The position numbers were made by a program, and so were the translations under genes. Positions 53,908 to 63,057 of a DNA stretch of 64,000 nucleotides are shown piece after piece. Positions within the stretch are counted from its first letter, which is position 1; every line of letters begins with the position of its first letter. The notes beneath the pieces were generated by a model. It ran no database searches. It had not been told where the DNA came from and saw only the letters and a program-made list of their open reading frames with translations. The DNA is from Natronobacterium texcoconense. Its GTDB lineage: Archaea; Halobacteriota; Halobacteria; Halobacteriales; Natrialbaceae. The DNA is taken from positions 1,178,001 to 1,242,000 of the forward strand of contig NZ_FNLC01000001.1 of the NCBI RefSeq assembly GCF_900104065.1, in the 5' to 3' direction.

Positions 53908-54456
53908 ATGTCAGACTCACAGCCCCAGAACCAGAACTGGAACGCGTTCGTCGAACAGTGGAACGAACAGTTCCTCGAGGCCCTCGAGGACAACATGGAA
54001 GCACAGGCCCAGTTCGTCGAGAGCTGGTCCGAGACGGTCAGCGAGGTCAGCGAGGACGAGGAGATCTCCGACGGCGTCGAAGGGTACGCGAAGGCCTACG
54101 AGACGTGGATGAACGCCTCCGAGCAGATGGTCGAGCGGATGAACGACGTCCTCGAGGGTGAGGACGTCGAGATGGAGGAGTTCCGCGACATCTGGCTCAA
54201 CACGGCAAACGAGGCGTTCAAAGACGTGATGTCGACGACCGCGTTCGCGAAGATGACCGGCGAGACCGTCGGCGACGTGCTCGAACTCCAGCAGCAGGCC
54301 GACGAAGCCTCCCAGGAGACGCTCCGATCGCTCGGCTTCGCAACCGAAGAAGACATCGTCGAGGTCGGTGACCGCCTCGTCGAACTCGAGCGGCGCCAGC
54401 ACGACGTCGAGCAGAAACTCGACCGCGTCCTCGACCACCTCGAAGACGAGCAATGA
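53908..54456 (+). CDS. phaE: PhaE, small subunit of class III PHA synthase (182 aa)
   Basis: Acidic helical protein: [30 protein letters not shown] and later DELLEL-type heptads ending [22 protein letters not shown] (coiled coil). Archaeal PhaE is about half the length of bacterial class III PhaE (about 360) and is needed for PhaC activity. The stop overlaps the ATG of phaC (ATGA), ensuring 1:1 synthesis. 42-base gap after phaP. Confidence 0.92.
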   Translation: MSDSQPQNQNWNAFVEQWNEQFLEALEDNMEAQAQFVESWSETVSEVSEDEEISDGVEGYAKAYETWMNASEQMVERMNDVLEGEDVEMEEFRDIWLNTANEAFKDVMSTTAFAKMTGETVGDVLELQQQADEASQETLRSLGFATEEDIVEVGDRLVELERRQHDVEQKLDRVLDHLEDEQ

Positions 54457-55892
54457 GAAACCCCTACGCAACCGCACTGGACCTGCAACGACAGGCCTGG
54501 GAAGCGACGGCCGACCTCGCCGGGAAGTCCCAGGTCGCACCCGAGCGAACCGAGACCGTCGAGAACGCCGACGTCGGCCAGACGCCGAGCGAGGTCGTCT
54601 ACGAGGAGAACAAGCTCCGACTGCTCCACTACGAACCCCAGACCGAGGAACAGCACGACGTCCCCATCCTCGTCGTCTACGCGCTGATCAACAAGCCGTA
54701 CATCCTCGATCTCCAGCCCGATCGGTCGGTCGTCCAGACGCTGCTCGAGTCCGGCTTCGACGTCTACATGATCGACTGGGGCGAGCCGTCCAAACTCGAT
54801 CGGTCGCTGACGCTCGACGACTACGTCAATCGCTACATCGACAACTGCGTCGACGTCGTCCGTGAGCGGTCCGGTCTGGACGCGATCAACGTCCTTGGAT
54901 ACTGCATGGGCGGCACGAAGTCGGCCATGTATGCCGCCCTCTACCCCGAGAAAGTCCGGAACCTCGGCCTGATGGCCGCCGGCCTCTGTTTCGCTGGCGA
55001 CGGCGGCGTCCTCGAACTCTGGGGTGCAGAGGAGTACTACGACCCCGAGAAAGTGACCGACACCTTCGACAACGTCCCCGCGGAGTTCTTGGACGTCGGC
55101 TTCGCGCTGATGGACCCCGTGGCGAACAACGTGACGAAGTACGTCCGGTTCTACGACAACGTCGAGGACGAGGACTTCGTCGAGAACTTCGCCCGGATGG
55201 AACGCTGGCTCGACGAAGGGATCGACGTCGCCGGCGCGACCTACGAGCAGTTCATCAGCGACGTCTATCAGGACAACAAGCTGGTCGACAACGAACTGTA
55301 CCTGGACGGCAAGCACGTCGACATCGAGAACATCGAGATGCCCGTCCTCCAGATCGTCGCGGAGTACGACCACCTCATCCCGCCGGAGGCGTCGAAGCCG
55401 TTCACCGAAGAGATCCCGTCCGACGACACCGAGATCATGGAGTTCGCGACGGGTCACATCGGAATGTCCGTCTCCTCGCGGAGCCACGCCGAACTCTGGC
55501 CCGACGTCTGTGAGTGGTTCGCGGAACGGTCGGTGCTCGAGGAAGACGAGGACGCCGACCTCGAGGTCGGTGCCGAGACCGACAGCCAGGAACCCGACGC
55601 TGCGCTCGCGGAGGACGTCTCGGGCGACGAGACTGGCCCCGAGGACCTCGAGGGGAGCGGTAGGGTCGACGAGGAGGTCACAAACGGTGGCGGCGAGTCC
55701 GCCATCGAAGCCGAGACCGACGACCTCACCGACCTGAACGGCGTCGGGCAGGCCTACGCCGAGGACCTCTCGGCGGCCGGTATCGAGACGTTCGACGAGC
55801 TCGCGGCGGCCGACTCAGCGGAACTCGCCGCCGAAACGGGAATCTCGCCATCTCGGATCGAGAGCTGGATCGAACAGGCTGGCGACCAGTAG
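54453..55892 (+). CDS. phaC: PhaC, class III PHA synthase with C-terminal helix-hairpin-helix module (479 aa)
   Basis: Polymerises (R)-3-hydroxyacyl-CoA. The alpha/beta-hydrolase core runs about 40-360: the catalytic cysteine C151 lies in the lipase-like box GYCMGG, the aspartate is D306 in AEYDHLIPP, and the histidine is H335 in TGHIGMS. After a 60-residue acidic linker, residues about 427-476 ([50 protein letters not shown]) form a helix-hairpin-helix-like pair more typical of DNA-binding proteins. This is an unusual fusion for a granule enzyme. Overlaps phaE by 4 bases. Confidence 0.95.
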   Translation: MRNPYATALDLQRQAWEATADLAGKSQVAPERTETVENADVGQTPSEVVYEENKLRLLHYEPQTEEQHDVPILVVYALINKPYILDLQPDRSVVQTLLESGFDVYMIDWGEPSKLDRSLTLDDYVNRYIDNCVDVVRERSGLDAINVLGYCMGGTKSAMYAALYPEKVRNLGLMAAGLCFAGDGGVLELWGAEEYYDPEKVTDTFDNVPAEFLDVGFALMDPVANNVTKYVRFYDNVEDEDFVENFARMERWLDEGIDVAGATYEQFISDVYQDNKLVDNELYLDGKHVDIENIEMPVLQIVAEYDHLIPPEASKPFTEEIPSDDTEIMEFATGHIGMSVSSRSHAELWPDVCEWFAERSVLEEDEDADLEVGAETDSQEPDAALAEDVSGDETGPEDLEGSGRVDEEVTNGGGESAIEAETDDLTDLNGVGQAYAEDLSAAGIETFDELAAADSAELAAETGISPSRIESWIEQAGDQ

Positions 55893-56030
55893 CGACGTCG
55901 GTGGAGCGACCCGCACCGACAGGTCTCTCACCGATATCTCTCTTTTACTGTTCTCTCCACTGGGGCAGAACGGCGTTCTCGAGGCGTATTTCTGCACGAC
56001 CACAACAGTGTCAATATCTAACACATAGCA

Positions 56031-56037
56031 TTATATA
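56031..56037 (+). promoter_or_regulatory. TATA box of the phaB-like gene
   Basis: TTATATA at 56031-56037, centred 32 bases before the ATG at 56066, in an AT-rich stretch after the phaC operon. It gives the reductase its own promoter and favours 56066 over the upstream GTG at 56054. Confidence 0.55.
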
Positions 56038-56065
56038 CCAGCGGACGTAGAACGTGCCGGCGGAC

Positions 56066-56809
56066 ATGTCTATGGAGGGACGTACCTGCGTCATCACTGG
56101 TTCCGCACGTGGCATCGGTCGGGGGATAGCCGAACACCTCGGCAGCGAGGGTGCGAACGTAGTCATCAACTATCGGTCTTCGGCGGAAGCCGCTCACGAA
56201 GCGGTCGACGCCGTCGAGACTGCCGGCGGAAGCGCAGTCGCGGCACAGGCCGACGTCTCGAACCGCGAGGACGTCGAGCACATGCGTGAGGTCTGTCACG
56301 AGGCGTTCGGTCCGGCGGACGTCCTCGTGAACAACGCGGGAATCACGGCCGACAAGCAGTTCACCGAGATGAGCCGCGAGGAGTGGGACCGCGTGATGGA
56401 CGTCAACCTCGGCGGGATGTTCAACTGCACCCAGGCGTTCTACGACGACATCTGGAACGCCGAGGAAGGTCGGCTGATCAACATCTCGAGCGTGGTCGGT
56501 AAACAGGGTAACTTCGGCCAGGCGAACTACGCCGCCGCCAAAAGCGGCATGTTCGGATTCACCCGGACGATCGCGCTCGAGTTCGCCCAGGGTGGATCGA
56601 CCGCGAACTGCGTCGCACCCGGCTTCACGCGGACGGACATGGTCGAGAGCGTTCCCGACGAGGTCTTAGACCGGATCGTCGCGGGTATCCCGCTCGAGCG
56701 ACTGGCGGAAGTCGAAGACATCGCGGCAGTCGTCCAGTTCCTCGCGAGTGAGAAGTCGTCGTACGTGACGGGTGAGGTGATCGACGTCAACGGCGGGATG
56801 GACCTCTAG
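56066..56809 (+). CDS. phaB: Acetoacetyl-CoA reductase-type SDR (PhaB / FabG) (247 aa)
   Basis: Classical SDR: NADP-binding TGSARGIG (11-18), NNAG (89-92), catalytic N114, S142, Y155 and K159 (YAAAK). C-terminal VTGEVIDVNGGMDL is the usual end. It would make (R)-3-hydroxybutyryl-CoA for PHA, feeding PhaC; a broader 3-ketoacyl reductase role is possible. It lies 174 bases after phaC with its own TATA box. Confidence 0.9.
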   Translation: MSMEGRTCVITGSARGIGRGIAEHLGSEGANVVINYRSSAEAAHEAVDAVETAGGSAVAAQADVSNREDVEHMREVCHEAFGPADVLVNNAGITADKQFTEMSREEWDRVMDVNLGGMFNCTQAFYDDIWNAEEGRLINISSVVGKQGNFGQANYAAAKSGMFGFTRTIALEFAQGGSTANCVAPGFTRTDMVESVPDEVLDRIVAGIPLERLAEVEDIAAVVQFLASEKSSYVTGEVIDVNGGMDL

Positions 56810-56925
56810 GCGAGCCACTTCGTCGTTTGTTCAATCTGCAGCAGCGCCGAGTCGGGTTCGTACGCCCCCGCCGCTAAAATATATTTTAGCTAACATCTAA
56901 TCCGTCGGAGCTACTCGTACGGAGT

Positions 56926-57666
56926 ATGCGACAGACAGTTCACGATCGCTCCCTCGCCGGACGCGAGTCCGAGTCGATCGCTCCCGCGCCCGAGAGACTC
57001 CCGGTTCCCGTCCAGGGAGGGACGGCGGACGACTCGAGTAGCATCGTCGAGACTGGCACGACGACGGTCGGCGTCGTCGGAACGGACGGCGTCGTCCTCG
57101 CCGCCGACAGACGAGCGAGCCTGGGTGGTCGGTTCGTGGCCAGCAAGCAGGCCCGAAAGATCGAACCGGTCACCGAACGGACGGCGCTTACGTTCTCCGG
57201 GAGCGTCGGCGAGGCACAGTCGTTCGTCCGACAACTGCGATCCGAGTTGCGCCTGTACGAACTGCGCCACGAGAGTCCCGCATCGGTCGAGACGGTAGCG
57301 ACCGTCGCAGGCGACCTGATCAGGCAAGGCTCGTACCGGGCGCTCGACCTCGTGCTCGGAGGTATCGACGACGAACCGGCACTGTACCGGATCGGTCCCG
57401 GTGGCGGCGTCATGCGCGCCGAGTACGCGGCAAGCGGGAGCGGGATGCAACTGGCCTACGGCATCCTCGAGGACGCCTACGAGACCGACCTCTCGCTGTC
57501 GACGCTCCGACGGGTCGCCGCCACCGCCGTCCACAGCGCGACCGAACGGGATACCGCGAGCGGCGACGGCGCGACCCTCGCGACAGTGACAGATGACGGC
57601 GTCGACCTCGAGACGTTCGACACCCCGGAAGCGGCGGTCGCCGCAACGGGCGAGGAGGTGGCCTGA
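56926..57666 (+). CDS. psmB: 20S proteasome beta subunit (246 aa)
   Basis: A 44-residue propeptide ends in VETG, followed by the catalytic TTTVG with Thr at residue 45. D61 (Asp17) and K78 (equivalent to Lys33 allowing one inserted residue) complete the active site. The chain then follows the Ntn-hydrolase pattern to GSGMQLAYGILEDAY. It is a member of the catalytic beta subunits. The stop of this gene is followed 2 bases later by the alpha subunit ATG: a beta-alpha pair that differs from the usual separate loci in haloarchaea. Confidence 0.94.
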   Translation: MRQTVHDRSLAGRESESIAPAPERLPVPVQGGTADDSSSIVETGTTTVGVVGTDGVVLAADRRASLGGRFVASKQARKIEPVTERTALTFSGSVGEAQSFVRQLRSELRLYELRHESPASVETVATVAGDLIRQGSYRALDLVLGGIDDEPALYRIGPGGGVMRAEYAASGSGMQLAYGILEDAYETDLSLSTLRRVAATAVHSATERDTASGDGATLATVTDDGVDLETFDTPEAAVAATGEEVA

Positions 57667-57667
57667 G

Positions 57668-58399
57668 ATGGACTCGAGCGCCCGCCAGCAGGCCTACGAC
57701 CGCGGAAGTACGATCTTCTCTCCGGACGGCCGACTCTACCAGGTCGAGTACGCACGGGAAGCCGTCGAACGGGGTGCACCGAGCGTTGGTGTCGTCGCCG
57801 ACGACGGCGTCGTTCTCGCAGCGCGGAAACGACTTCGGTCACCCCTGCTCGAGTCGGCGTCGGTCGAGAAGATTCACGCCGTCGACGACGGCCTCGCAGT
57901 TGCGTCCGCGGGACACGCGGCCGATGCCAGACAGCTGGTCGACGTCGCCCGCCGCACGAGCCAGCATCATCGGCTGCGGTATGGTGAGCCGATCGGCGTC
58001 GAACGGCTGGCGAAACGGCTCGCGGACCACGTACAGGAACGGACGCAGAACGGCGGCTCGCGACCGTACGGGGCGGCCCTACTGGTCGGTGGCATCGACG
58101 CAACCGGCGACGCAAATCGACCGCGGCTGTTCGAGGTCGATCCGAGCGGGACGCCCTACGGCTGGACCGCGACCGCGATCGGCGACGGTGCAAGCGACGT
58201 CAGATCAGTCTTCGGGGCGGCGGCCGATGACACAGGTGGTCGTCAGCGGGCGGTCGAAACCGCGCTCGAGGGGCTCGATGCGACGGCCGACGACGACCTC
58301 GAGTCCACGGGGCTCGAGGTTCGAACGATTACCGCCGACGGTATCGAGACGCTGTCCGAGAATCGCGTCGCGGACGTACTCGCGACCGTCGGCTCGTAG
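57668..58399 (+). CDS. psmA: 20S proteasome alpha subunit (243 aa)
   Basis: Alpha-type N-terminal helix and cap: RQQAYDRGSTIFSPDGRLYQVEYAREAV, the typical proteasome A motif for gating. Alpha subunits have no propeptide Thr. The internal core LVGGIDATGDANRPRLFEVDPSGTPYGWTATAIG is standard. It has a Ser/Arg/Gln-rich portion (SQHHRLRYG) not seen in the major alpha subunits, and the chain is shorter than typical PsmA1 (about 250), so this is probably a paralogue. ATG at 57668, 2 bases after psmB. Confidence 0.93.
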   Translation: MDSSARQQAYDRGSTIFSPDGRLYQVEYAREAVERGAPSVGVVADDGVVLAARKRLRSPLLESASVEKIHAVDDGLAVASAGHAADARQLVDVARRTSQHHRLRYGEPIGVERLAKRLADHVQERTQNGGSRPYGAALLVGGIDATGDANRPRLFEVDPSGTPYGWTATAIGDGASDVRSVFGAAADDTGGRQRAVETALEGLDATADDDLESTGLEVRTITADGIETLSENRVADVLATVGS

Positions 58400-58405
58400 C
58401 GACCG

Positions 58406-59386
58406 TCATCCGTCGTCCGTCGATCGCTGGACGTCGACGACGGATACGTGTTCGTCGACGTAGAGCGCGAGCACGTCCTCCTCGAGTTCGGTGACGACGC
58501 GAACGGCGAGTGGCTCCTCCGAGAGGACCGTCTCGGCCCACTCGTGGCCGACGTTCCAGATCGGTCGGTCTCCGAGGTCTTCGCCGTGTTCGTGGTAGAA
58601 GGAGACAACAGCCGGATGATCGAGAACGGCGAGGGTCACCGGACACCGCAGTTCGATCCCACAGCAGTGACACGAGAACTCCGCCTGGACGTGGTCGTCG
58701 TACTCCGCCGGGAGTTCGTCCGCGACGTCTGCACTCGGCGTCACGAGTCGGCCGGAGACGTCGCCGCTGCAGTCCGGACAGACGCCGTCGGCAGCGAGCG
58801 CGAGTCGGTGGCGGTGGTGGCGATCGAACGCCGCTGGAAACTCATCGCCGTGAGACTCGACGCCAGCGGGCGGAAAGCCGAGACGTAACAGCGACCGGTC
58901 GCAGTCACCACAGGCGATCGTCACGACGTTGTCGCTCGACCGCGCCTCGAGTTCCCGTCGGTCACAGAACGGACAGGGATCCTCGAGTTCGACCGACGGA
59001 CGATCGACGCGGTGCGTGTACGTCCCGGTCGCGATGGCCCTGGCGATCCGCTCGCCGGCGTAGGTTAACTCGTAGCCATCGTCGTGGTGGTGGAGATACA
59101 GTCCGACGAGTTGCTCGAGGTGGTAGGCGAACCCGGCGGAGGTGTCGACGTCCGATTCATCGAACAGCGTCGAGAAGGAGACTCGGGAGGGACCGTCGCC
59201 ATCGGTTCGCTCGAGCATCGTATCCAGGATTCCCATGCGGATCTCGTTGCCGAGCGCCTGGAACGCGTCGCTTGGCTCCGACACGCGTTCCGTCCGTGCC
59301 GTCTCCGTGGTCGGTGAGACAGTCGACGCGCTCGAGTTCGGCCCCTGGCTGTTTCTCGACGGATCGTCGACCTGTTCGGAATCCAT
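58406..59386 (-). CDS. ArsR-type HTH regulator with zinc-ribbon insert (326 aa)
   Basis: Residues 40-130 form a winged helix: FQALGNEIRMGILDTMLERTDGDGPSRVSFSTLFDESD, then AYHLEQLVGLYLHHHDDGYELTYAGERIARAI. From about 135 there are several zinc-binding groups: CPFCDRRELEAR, ACGDCDRSLLRL, VCPDCSGDVSG and CHCCGIELRCPV. A C-terminal alpha/beta section follows (LTELEEDVLALYVDEHVSVVDV). Haloarchaeal DUF7351-type regulators look like this. The ligand or DNA target is unknown. ATG at 59386, with an upstream in-frame start that has no coding signal. Confidence 0.82.
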   Translation of the reverse strand: MDSEQVDDPSRNSQGPNSSASTVSPTTETARTERVSEPSDAFQALGNEIRMGILDTMLERTDGDGPSRVSFSTLFDESDVDTSAGFAYHLEQLVGLYLHHHDDGYELTYAGERIARAIATGTYTHRVDRPSVELEDPCPFCDRRELEARSSDNVVTIACGDCDRSLLRLGFPPAGVESHGDEFPAAFDRHHRHRLALAADGVCPDCSGDVSGRLVTPSADVADELPAEYDDHVQAEFSCHCCGIELRCPVTLAVLDHPAVVSFYHEHGEDLGDRPIWNVGHEWAETVLSEEPLAVRVVTELEEDVLALYVDEHVSVVDVQRSTDDG

Positions 59387-59460
59387 AGTCACACCTTGGC
59401 ACGGACGGGGAAGAACGTTGCTCAACCGACAACGAGCGGACGGGAATCCGGGTGTGATCG

Positions 59461-60483
59461 CTACTGAGCCGACGATCGTGAAAGCTCGTCGATCCGCTCG
59501 CAGGTCTCCTCGACGAGGCCGGCGACGAGTTCTCCCGCAGGGCGAACGTCGTCCGTCAGCCCGATGCTCTGTCCGGCGAACAGCGCCATCGAGTCGATAT
59601 CACCGTCGACGTCGGGCGTCGCGAGCGCTTCGGCGTATCGTTCGATCGGATCGCCCGATTCCGCGGTCGCGACGCGGTCGGTTTCGCCCGGCCGATCGCC
59701 CGGTTCAGGCTCGCCCGCCTGCTCCCATCGTTCGAGCGTTTCGTTTCGCAGTACCCGATGGGGCATCCCGGGCCACCCTTTGTCGAACAGCGACGTGAGG
59801 TCGGTGTCGGTTTCGTCGCTCTCTCGAAGTCGTTCCCGGTAGACGCCGTGGACGTTCGCTTCCTCGGTCGCGACGAACCGCGTCCCCAGCCACGCGCCGT
59901 CCGCGCCGAGCGCGAGCGCGGCGGCGATTCCGCGTCCGTCCGCGATCCCGCCCGCCGCGACGATCGGGACCGCGTCTTCGACGGCGTCCGCGACGCGAGG
60001 AACGAGTGCCGTCGTCGTCACCTCGCTCTGGACGTGTCCCCCGGCCTCGAGTCCCTGCGTGACGACGACGTCGACGCCAGCGTCGACAGCCTTTCGAGCA
60101 GCGTCGGCGCTGCCGACCGTTTGCATCGCGATCGCGTCCGACTCGTGGACCCGATCGACGTAGTCGGTCGCGTCGCCGAACGAGAACGAGACCGCGTCGA
60201 CGCCCGCCGAGAGTACCGTCTCGAGGTGGGCGTCGGTTTCGACGACCGTCGTTCGCTCGTCGAGGACGAGGTTGACCGCAAACGGTGCGTCGGTTCGCTC
60301 CCGCGTCTCCCGGATCACTCGCTCGGTCTCCGCCCGGTCGCGCCAGGTCACCGCGAGGTGGCCCAGTCCTCCGGCGTTCGAGACGGCTGCGGCGAGTTCC
60401 GGACAGGTCGCGCTCCCGATCGGAGCCTGTACGATCGGGGCTTCGATCCCGATCGTCTCACACAGTCGGGTCTGTAACGACAT
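59461..60483 (-). CDS. Nitronate monooxygenase / 2-nitropropane dioxygenase-like FMN protein (340 aa)
   Basis: TIM-barrel FMN enzyme: APIVQAPIGSATCPELAAAVSNAGGLGHLA, VVVTQGLEAGGHVQSEV and VPIVAAGGIADGRGIAAALALGADGAWLGTRF, the three hallmark segments. It oxidises toxic nitronates to aldehydes. A 50-residue low-complexity stretch (EPEPGDRPGETDRVATAESG) near 252-280 is typical of haloarchaeal loops. It lies 6 bases after moaC in the same operon, which is an odd partner, so the operon may reflect general redox repair. Confidence 0.9.
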   Translation of the reverse strand: MSLQTRLCETIGIEAPIVQAPIGSATCPELAAAVSNAGGLGHLAVTWRDRAETERVIRETRERTDAPFAVNLVLDERTTVVETDAHLETVLSAGVDAVSFSFGDATDYVDRVHESDAIAMQTVGSADAARKAVDAGVDVVVTQGLEAGGHVQSEVTTTALVPRVADAVEDAVPIVAAGGIADGRGIAAALALGADGAWLGTRFVATEEANVHGVYRERLRESDETDTDLTSLFDKGWPGMPHRVLRNETLERWEQAGEPEPGDRPGETDRVATAESGDPIERYAEALATPDVDGDIDSMALFAGQSIGLTDDVRPAGELVAGLVEETCERIDELSRSSAQ

Positions 60484-60489
60484 CGTCGC

Positions 60490-60987
60490 TTACTCCTGTT
60501 CGGGGCGTTTCTCCTTCTCGAGTACGCGTACGCTCTCGATCCCCGTCTCGGGATACTGACCCTCGTTGTCTTTCTCGACGGCCTTGACCATGTCCCAGAC
60601 GACGTTCAGACCCGTAGTGACGCCCTCGAGGGCCTCCATCTCGCAGCCCGTTTTTCCAGTGGTCTCGACGGCGACCTCGCACTCGATCCGGTCCTCGCGG
60701 AGGTCGAAGTCGGTGTCGACGTTCGTGATCGGGATCTGGTGGCACATCGGGATCGTCTCCCAGGTGTGTTTCACGGCCTGGATCGCACCAATGCGGGCGG
60801 TCGCGAGCACGTCGCCTTTCCCGACCTGGTCGTCACGAATCGCTTCGATCGTCGACGGCTGGAGTCGGATTTCTCCGGCCGCGACCGCACGCCGGTTCGT
60901 ATCCGGCTTGTCCCCGACGTCGACCATCTGGACGTCGCCCTCGTCGGTGGTGTGGGTGAGGTCTTCGGCGTCTGCGTCCTCAGACAT
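60490..60987 (-). CDS. moaC: Cyclic pyranopterin monophosphate synthase MoaC (165 aa)
   Basis: Second step of molybdenum cofactor synthesis. Signatures: MVDVGDKPDTNRRAVAAGEIRL, ATARIGAIQAVKHTWETIPMCHQIPI and the later TGCEMEALEGVTTGLNVVWDMVKAVEKD. ATG at 60987 overlaps the upstream nnr stop by 8 bases. Its C-terminal acidic extension (NEGQYPETGIESVRVLEKEKRPEQE) is short and typical. The presence of a molybdopterin-type Fe-S partner at 17.2 kb means the cell makes Moco enzymes. Confidence 0.96.
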   Translation of the reverse strand: MSEDADAEDLTHTTDEGDVQMVDVGDKPDTNRRAVAAGEIRLQPSTIEAIRDDQVGKGDVLATARIGAIQAVKHTWETIPMCHQIPITNVDTDFDLREDRIECEVAVETTGKTGCEMEALEGVTTGLNVVWDMVKAVEKDNEGQYPETGIESVRVLEKEKRPEQE

Positions 60988-62407
60988 CGGAACCACCCCA
61001 CAGTACCGCGGGAATCTCAGCGAGTAGCTCCGATGCGAGGAAGCCGTGTTCGTCGCGCTCGGCGAGGCGTTCGCCGACGAGTCCGTTGACGTGGGCGGCG
61101 GCCACGGCAGCGTCCAGCGGTTCCGCGTACTCGAGCAGGGCAGCGACGATGCCGGCGAGGGTGTCGCCGGTGCCGCCGACTTTCATGCCGACGGTTCCCG
61201 AGCGGCTGATTCGGGTCCGTTCGCCGTCGGTGATCACGTCGTCGGCACCCTTCGCGAGGACGACGTGGCCGAGGTCGGCCGCGAAGGATTCGATCTCGCC
61301 GGCGACCGCTCGAAGGTCGTTCGCTTCGGGGCCGCCCATCCGCGCGAGTTCGGCCCGGTTGGGCGTACAGACCAGCGTCGCGTCGGTCTCGACCTCGGGA
61401 ACGACTGCGAGCGCGTCGGCGTCGACAACGGCCCGGCCGTCGTAGGACTCGAGAAATTGGCGTGCGGCCTCGAGCGTCTCCTCTGCGGTTCCCAGACCTG
61501 GCCCGAGCACCACGGGGTTGTCGTACTCCTGGGCGGTCTCGAGCAGGTCGTCGGCTCGTTCTGGCGTGAGAATATCCTCTTCGTAGGGCTGGACGATGAG
61601 GTCCTCGGCGTAGCCCTGGATCTCGCCGGCGACCGTCTCGGGCGCTGCGACGAAAGAGAGTTCCGCGCCAGCACGAAGTGCGGACTGGGCGGCGAGGGCT
61701 GGTGCCCCTGTGTAGGGGCCACCGCCGATGACGTACGGTCGCCCGTCGCGGTCGTCCGGCCGCGCGAGGGAGATATCGCCGGGGCCAACGAACCGCTCTG
61801 CGGCGGCGGGGATACCGATGTCTGCGACGGTCACCTCGGACTCGAGATCCGCGAGGCCGGGCTTGGTGTCGTGAAACGTCACGACGCGGTCGGCCTCGAC
61901 CCGGTTTTCGGCGTGGTCGTTCCCGTCCGCGTCGAACCCGGTGGGGACGTCGACCGCCACGACGGTCGCATCAGCCGCGTCGATCGCTTCGGCTGCGGTC
62001 GCCACGGGTTCACGCAGGTCGCCGCTGATCCCCGTTCCCAGCATCGCGTCGACGATCACGTCCGCGTCGGGGAGGTCGAACCCGCTCGAGTCTCGGATCT
62101 CTCGCGTGTCGTAGTCCGCCCGCTCGAGTGCCTCCCAGTTCTCGCGGGCGATCTCGGTGCCGATATTCTCGGCGCGGCCGAGCAGGAGAGTGGTGACGTC
62201 GTACTCGTCCAAGAAGCGAGCGGCAACGAACGCGTCCCCACCGTTGTTTCCGCGACCCGCAACGATCGCCACGCTCGAGCCCGGGTCGGCGACTTCCCTG
62301 ACCGCGCGGGCGACGGCGTTCCCGCTCGACTCCATGAGCTGCTTGCGCGGCACGCCGAGTGCCGCGGCGTTCTCGTCGACGGCGGCCATTCGCCTGCCTG
62401 TGATCAT
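60980..62407 (-). CDS. nnr: Bifunctional NAD(P)H-hydrate epimerase / ADP-dependent dehydratase (475 aa)
   Basis: Repairs hydrated NADH/NADPH. The N-terminal epimerase domain (YjeF_N, about 1-210) starts RKQLMESSGNAVARAV and has VDAMLGTGISGDLREPV; the C-terminal ribokinase-like dehydratase domain (about 220-475) has VIGGGPYTGAPALAAQSAL, GAELSFVAAPE and the ATP-site GTVGMKVGGTGDTLAGIVAALL. First gene of a nnr-moaC-nitronate monooxygenase operon. ATG at 62407 is chosen; MAAVDE (62392) is an alternative start. Confidence 0.95.
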   Translation of the reverse strand: MITGRRMAAVDENAAALGVPRKQLMESSGNAVARAVREVADPGSSVAIVAGRGNNGGDAFVAARFLDEYDVTTLLLGRAENIGTEIARENWEALERADYDTREIRDSSGFDLPDADVIVDAMLGTGISGDLREPVATAAEAIDAADATVVAVDVPTGFDADGNDHAENRVEADRVVTFHDTKPGLADLESEVTVADIGIPAAAERFVGPGDISLARPDDRDGRPYVIGGGPYTGAPALAAQSALRAGAELSFVAAPETVAGEIQGYAEDLIVQPYEEDILTPERADDLLETAQEYDNPVVLGPGLGTAEETLEAARQFLESYDGRAVVDADALAVVPEVETDATLVCTPNRAELARMGGPEANDLRAVAGEIESFAADLGHVVLAKGADDVITDGERTRISRSGTVGMKVGGTGDTLAGIVAALLEYAEPLDAAVAAAHVNGLVGERLAERDEHGFLASELLAEIPAVLWGGSDV

Positions 62408-62482
62408 ACGTGAGCGTTCGACAGGCCGACCGTTCAAGATTGCGGACGACACGCTCATGGCCTACGAACTGCTAGAGATTGC

Positions 62483-63004
62483 GTGAACGTCTTCTGGCTC
62501 GACGAAGAGCCTCGGCTCGCCGCCCGCTATCACTGCGATCAGCACGTCAACAAGATGCTTCTCGAGGCCGCACAGGTCCTCTGTACGGCAGCCCGCGAGA
62601 ACGGCTACGACGCCGAGTTCCTCTACGCCGCGACCCACGTCGGCCACCCGGTCACCCGCTGGGCCGTCGAGTCGCGAGCCAACTGGCTCCGACTGCGCGA
62701 GCACGCCGAGGCGCTCAACGCCGAGTTCGTCGAACGCTACGACAAGGACGCGGATCACGCGAGTTGGCGGGTAATCGACCGGATCGAGTCAGACGCAATC
62801 ACGTTCCCGACCGCAGAGCCGACGCCGCGCCCGCAGGCGATGCCCGACGAGTACAAACGGCCTGGCGATCCCGTGGCCGCCTACCGTGCCTACTACGCCG
62901 GCGAAAAGGCGGCCTGGGCCGAGTGGAACTACACCGCAGAACCGCCGTGGCTCGCCGAGTATCGGGACACGTCGGAGTCGTGCGTCGACCCTGATCTCGA
63001 GTGA
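62483..63004 (+). CDS. Phage-type conserved small protein (MNxFxLD-type) (173 aa)
   Basis: The N-terminus MNVFWLDEEPRLAARYHCDQHVNKMLLEAAQVLCTA matches a group of proteins from T4-like and other phages (there starting MNIFVLDEDP... AQYHCDKHVVKM). Such proteins are of unknown function; the conserved CDQH/CDKH-V-x-K-M block suggests a metal or nucleic-acid site. The C-terminal part (YAGEKAAWAEWNYTAEPPWL) is conserved in the family. GTG start at 62483. Its place next to nnr on the other strand gives no further clue. Confidence 0.68.
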   Translation: MNVFWLDEEPRLAARYHCDQHVNKMLLEAAQVLCTAARENGYDAEFLYAATHVGHPVTRWAVESRANWLRLREHAEALNAEFVERYDKDADHASWRVIDRIESDAITFPTAEPTPRPQAMPDEYKRPGDPVAAYRAYYAGEKAAWAEWNYTAEPPWLAEYRDTSESCVDPDLE

Positions 63005-63057
63005 CGGCCCCGCGAGACGCGGTACGTTTATACTGCTTCCGCTGTCATTTTCGGGCG

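Noticed and set aside
54096-55487. 463-codon frame antisense to phaE and phaC
   Set aside because: Shadow of the synthase genes; repeated Val-Asp-Leu composition, no motif.
61046-62413. 455-codon frame antisense to nnr
   Set aside because: Sense frame carries both nnr domains; this is a shadow.
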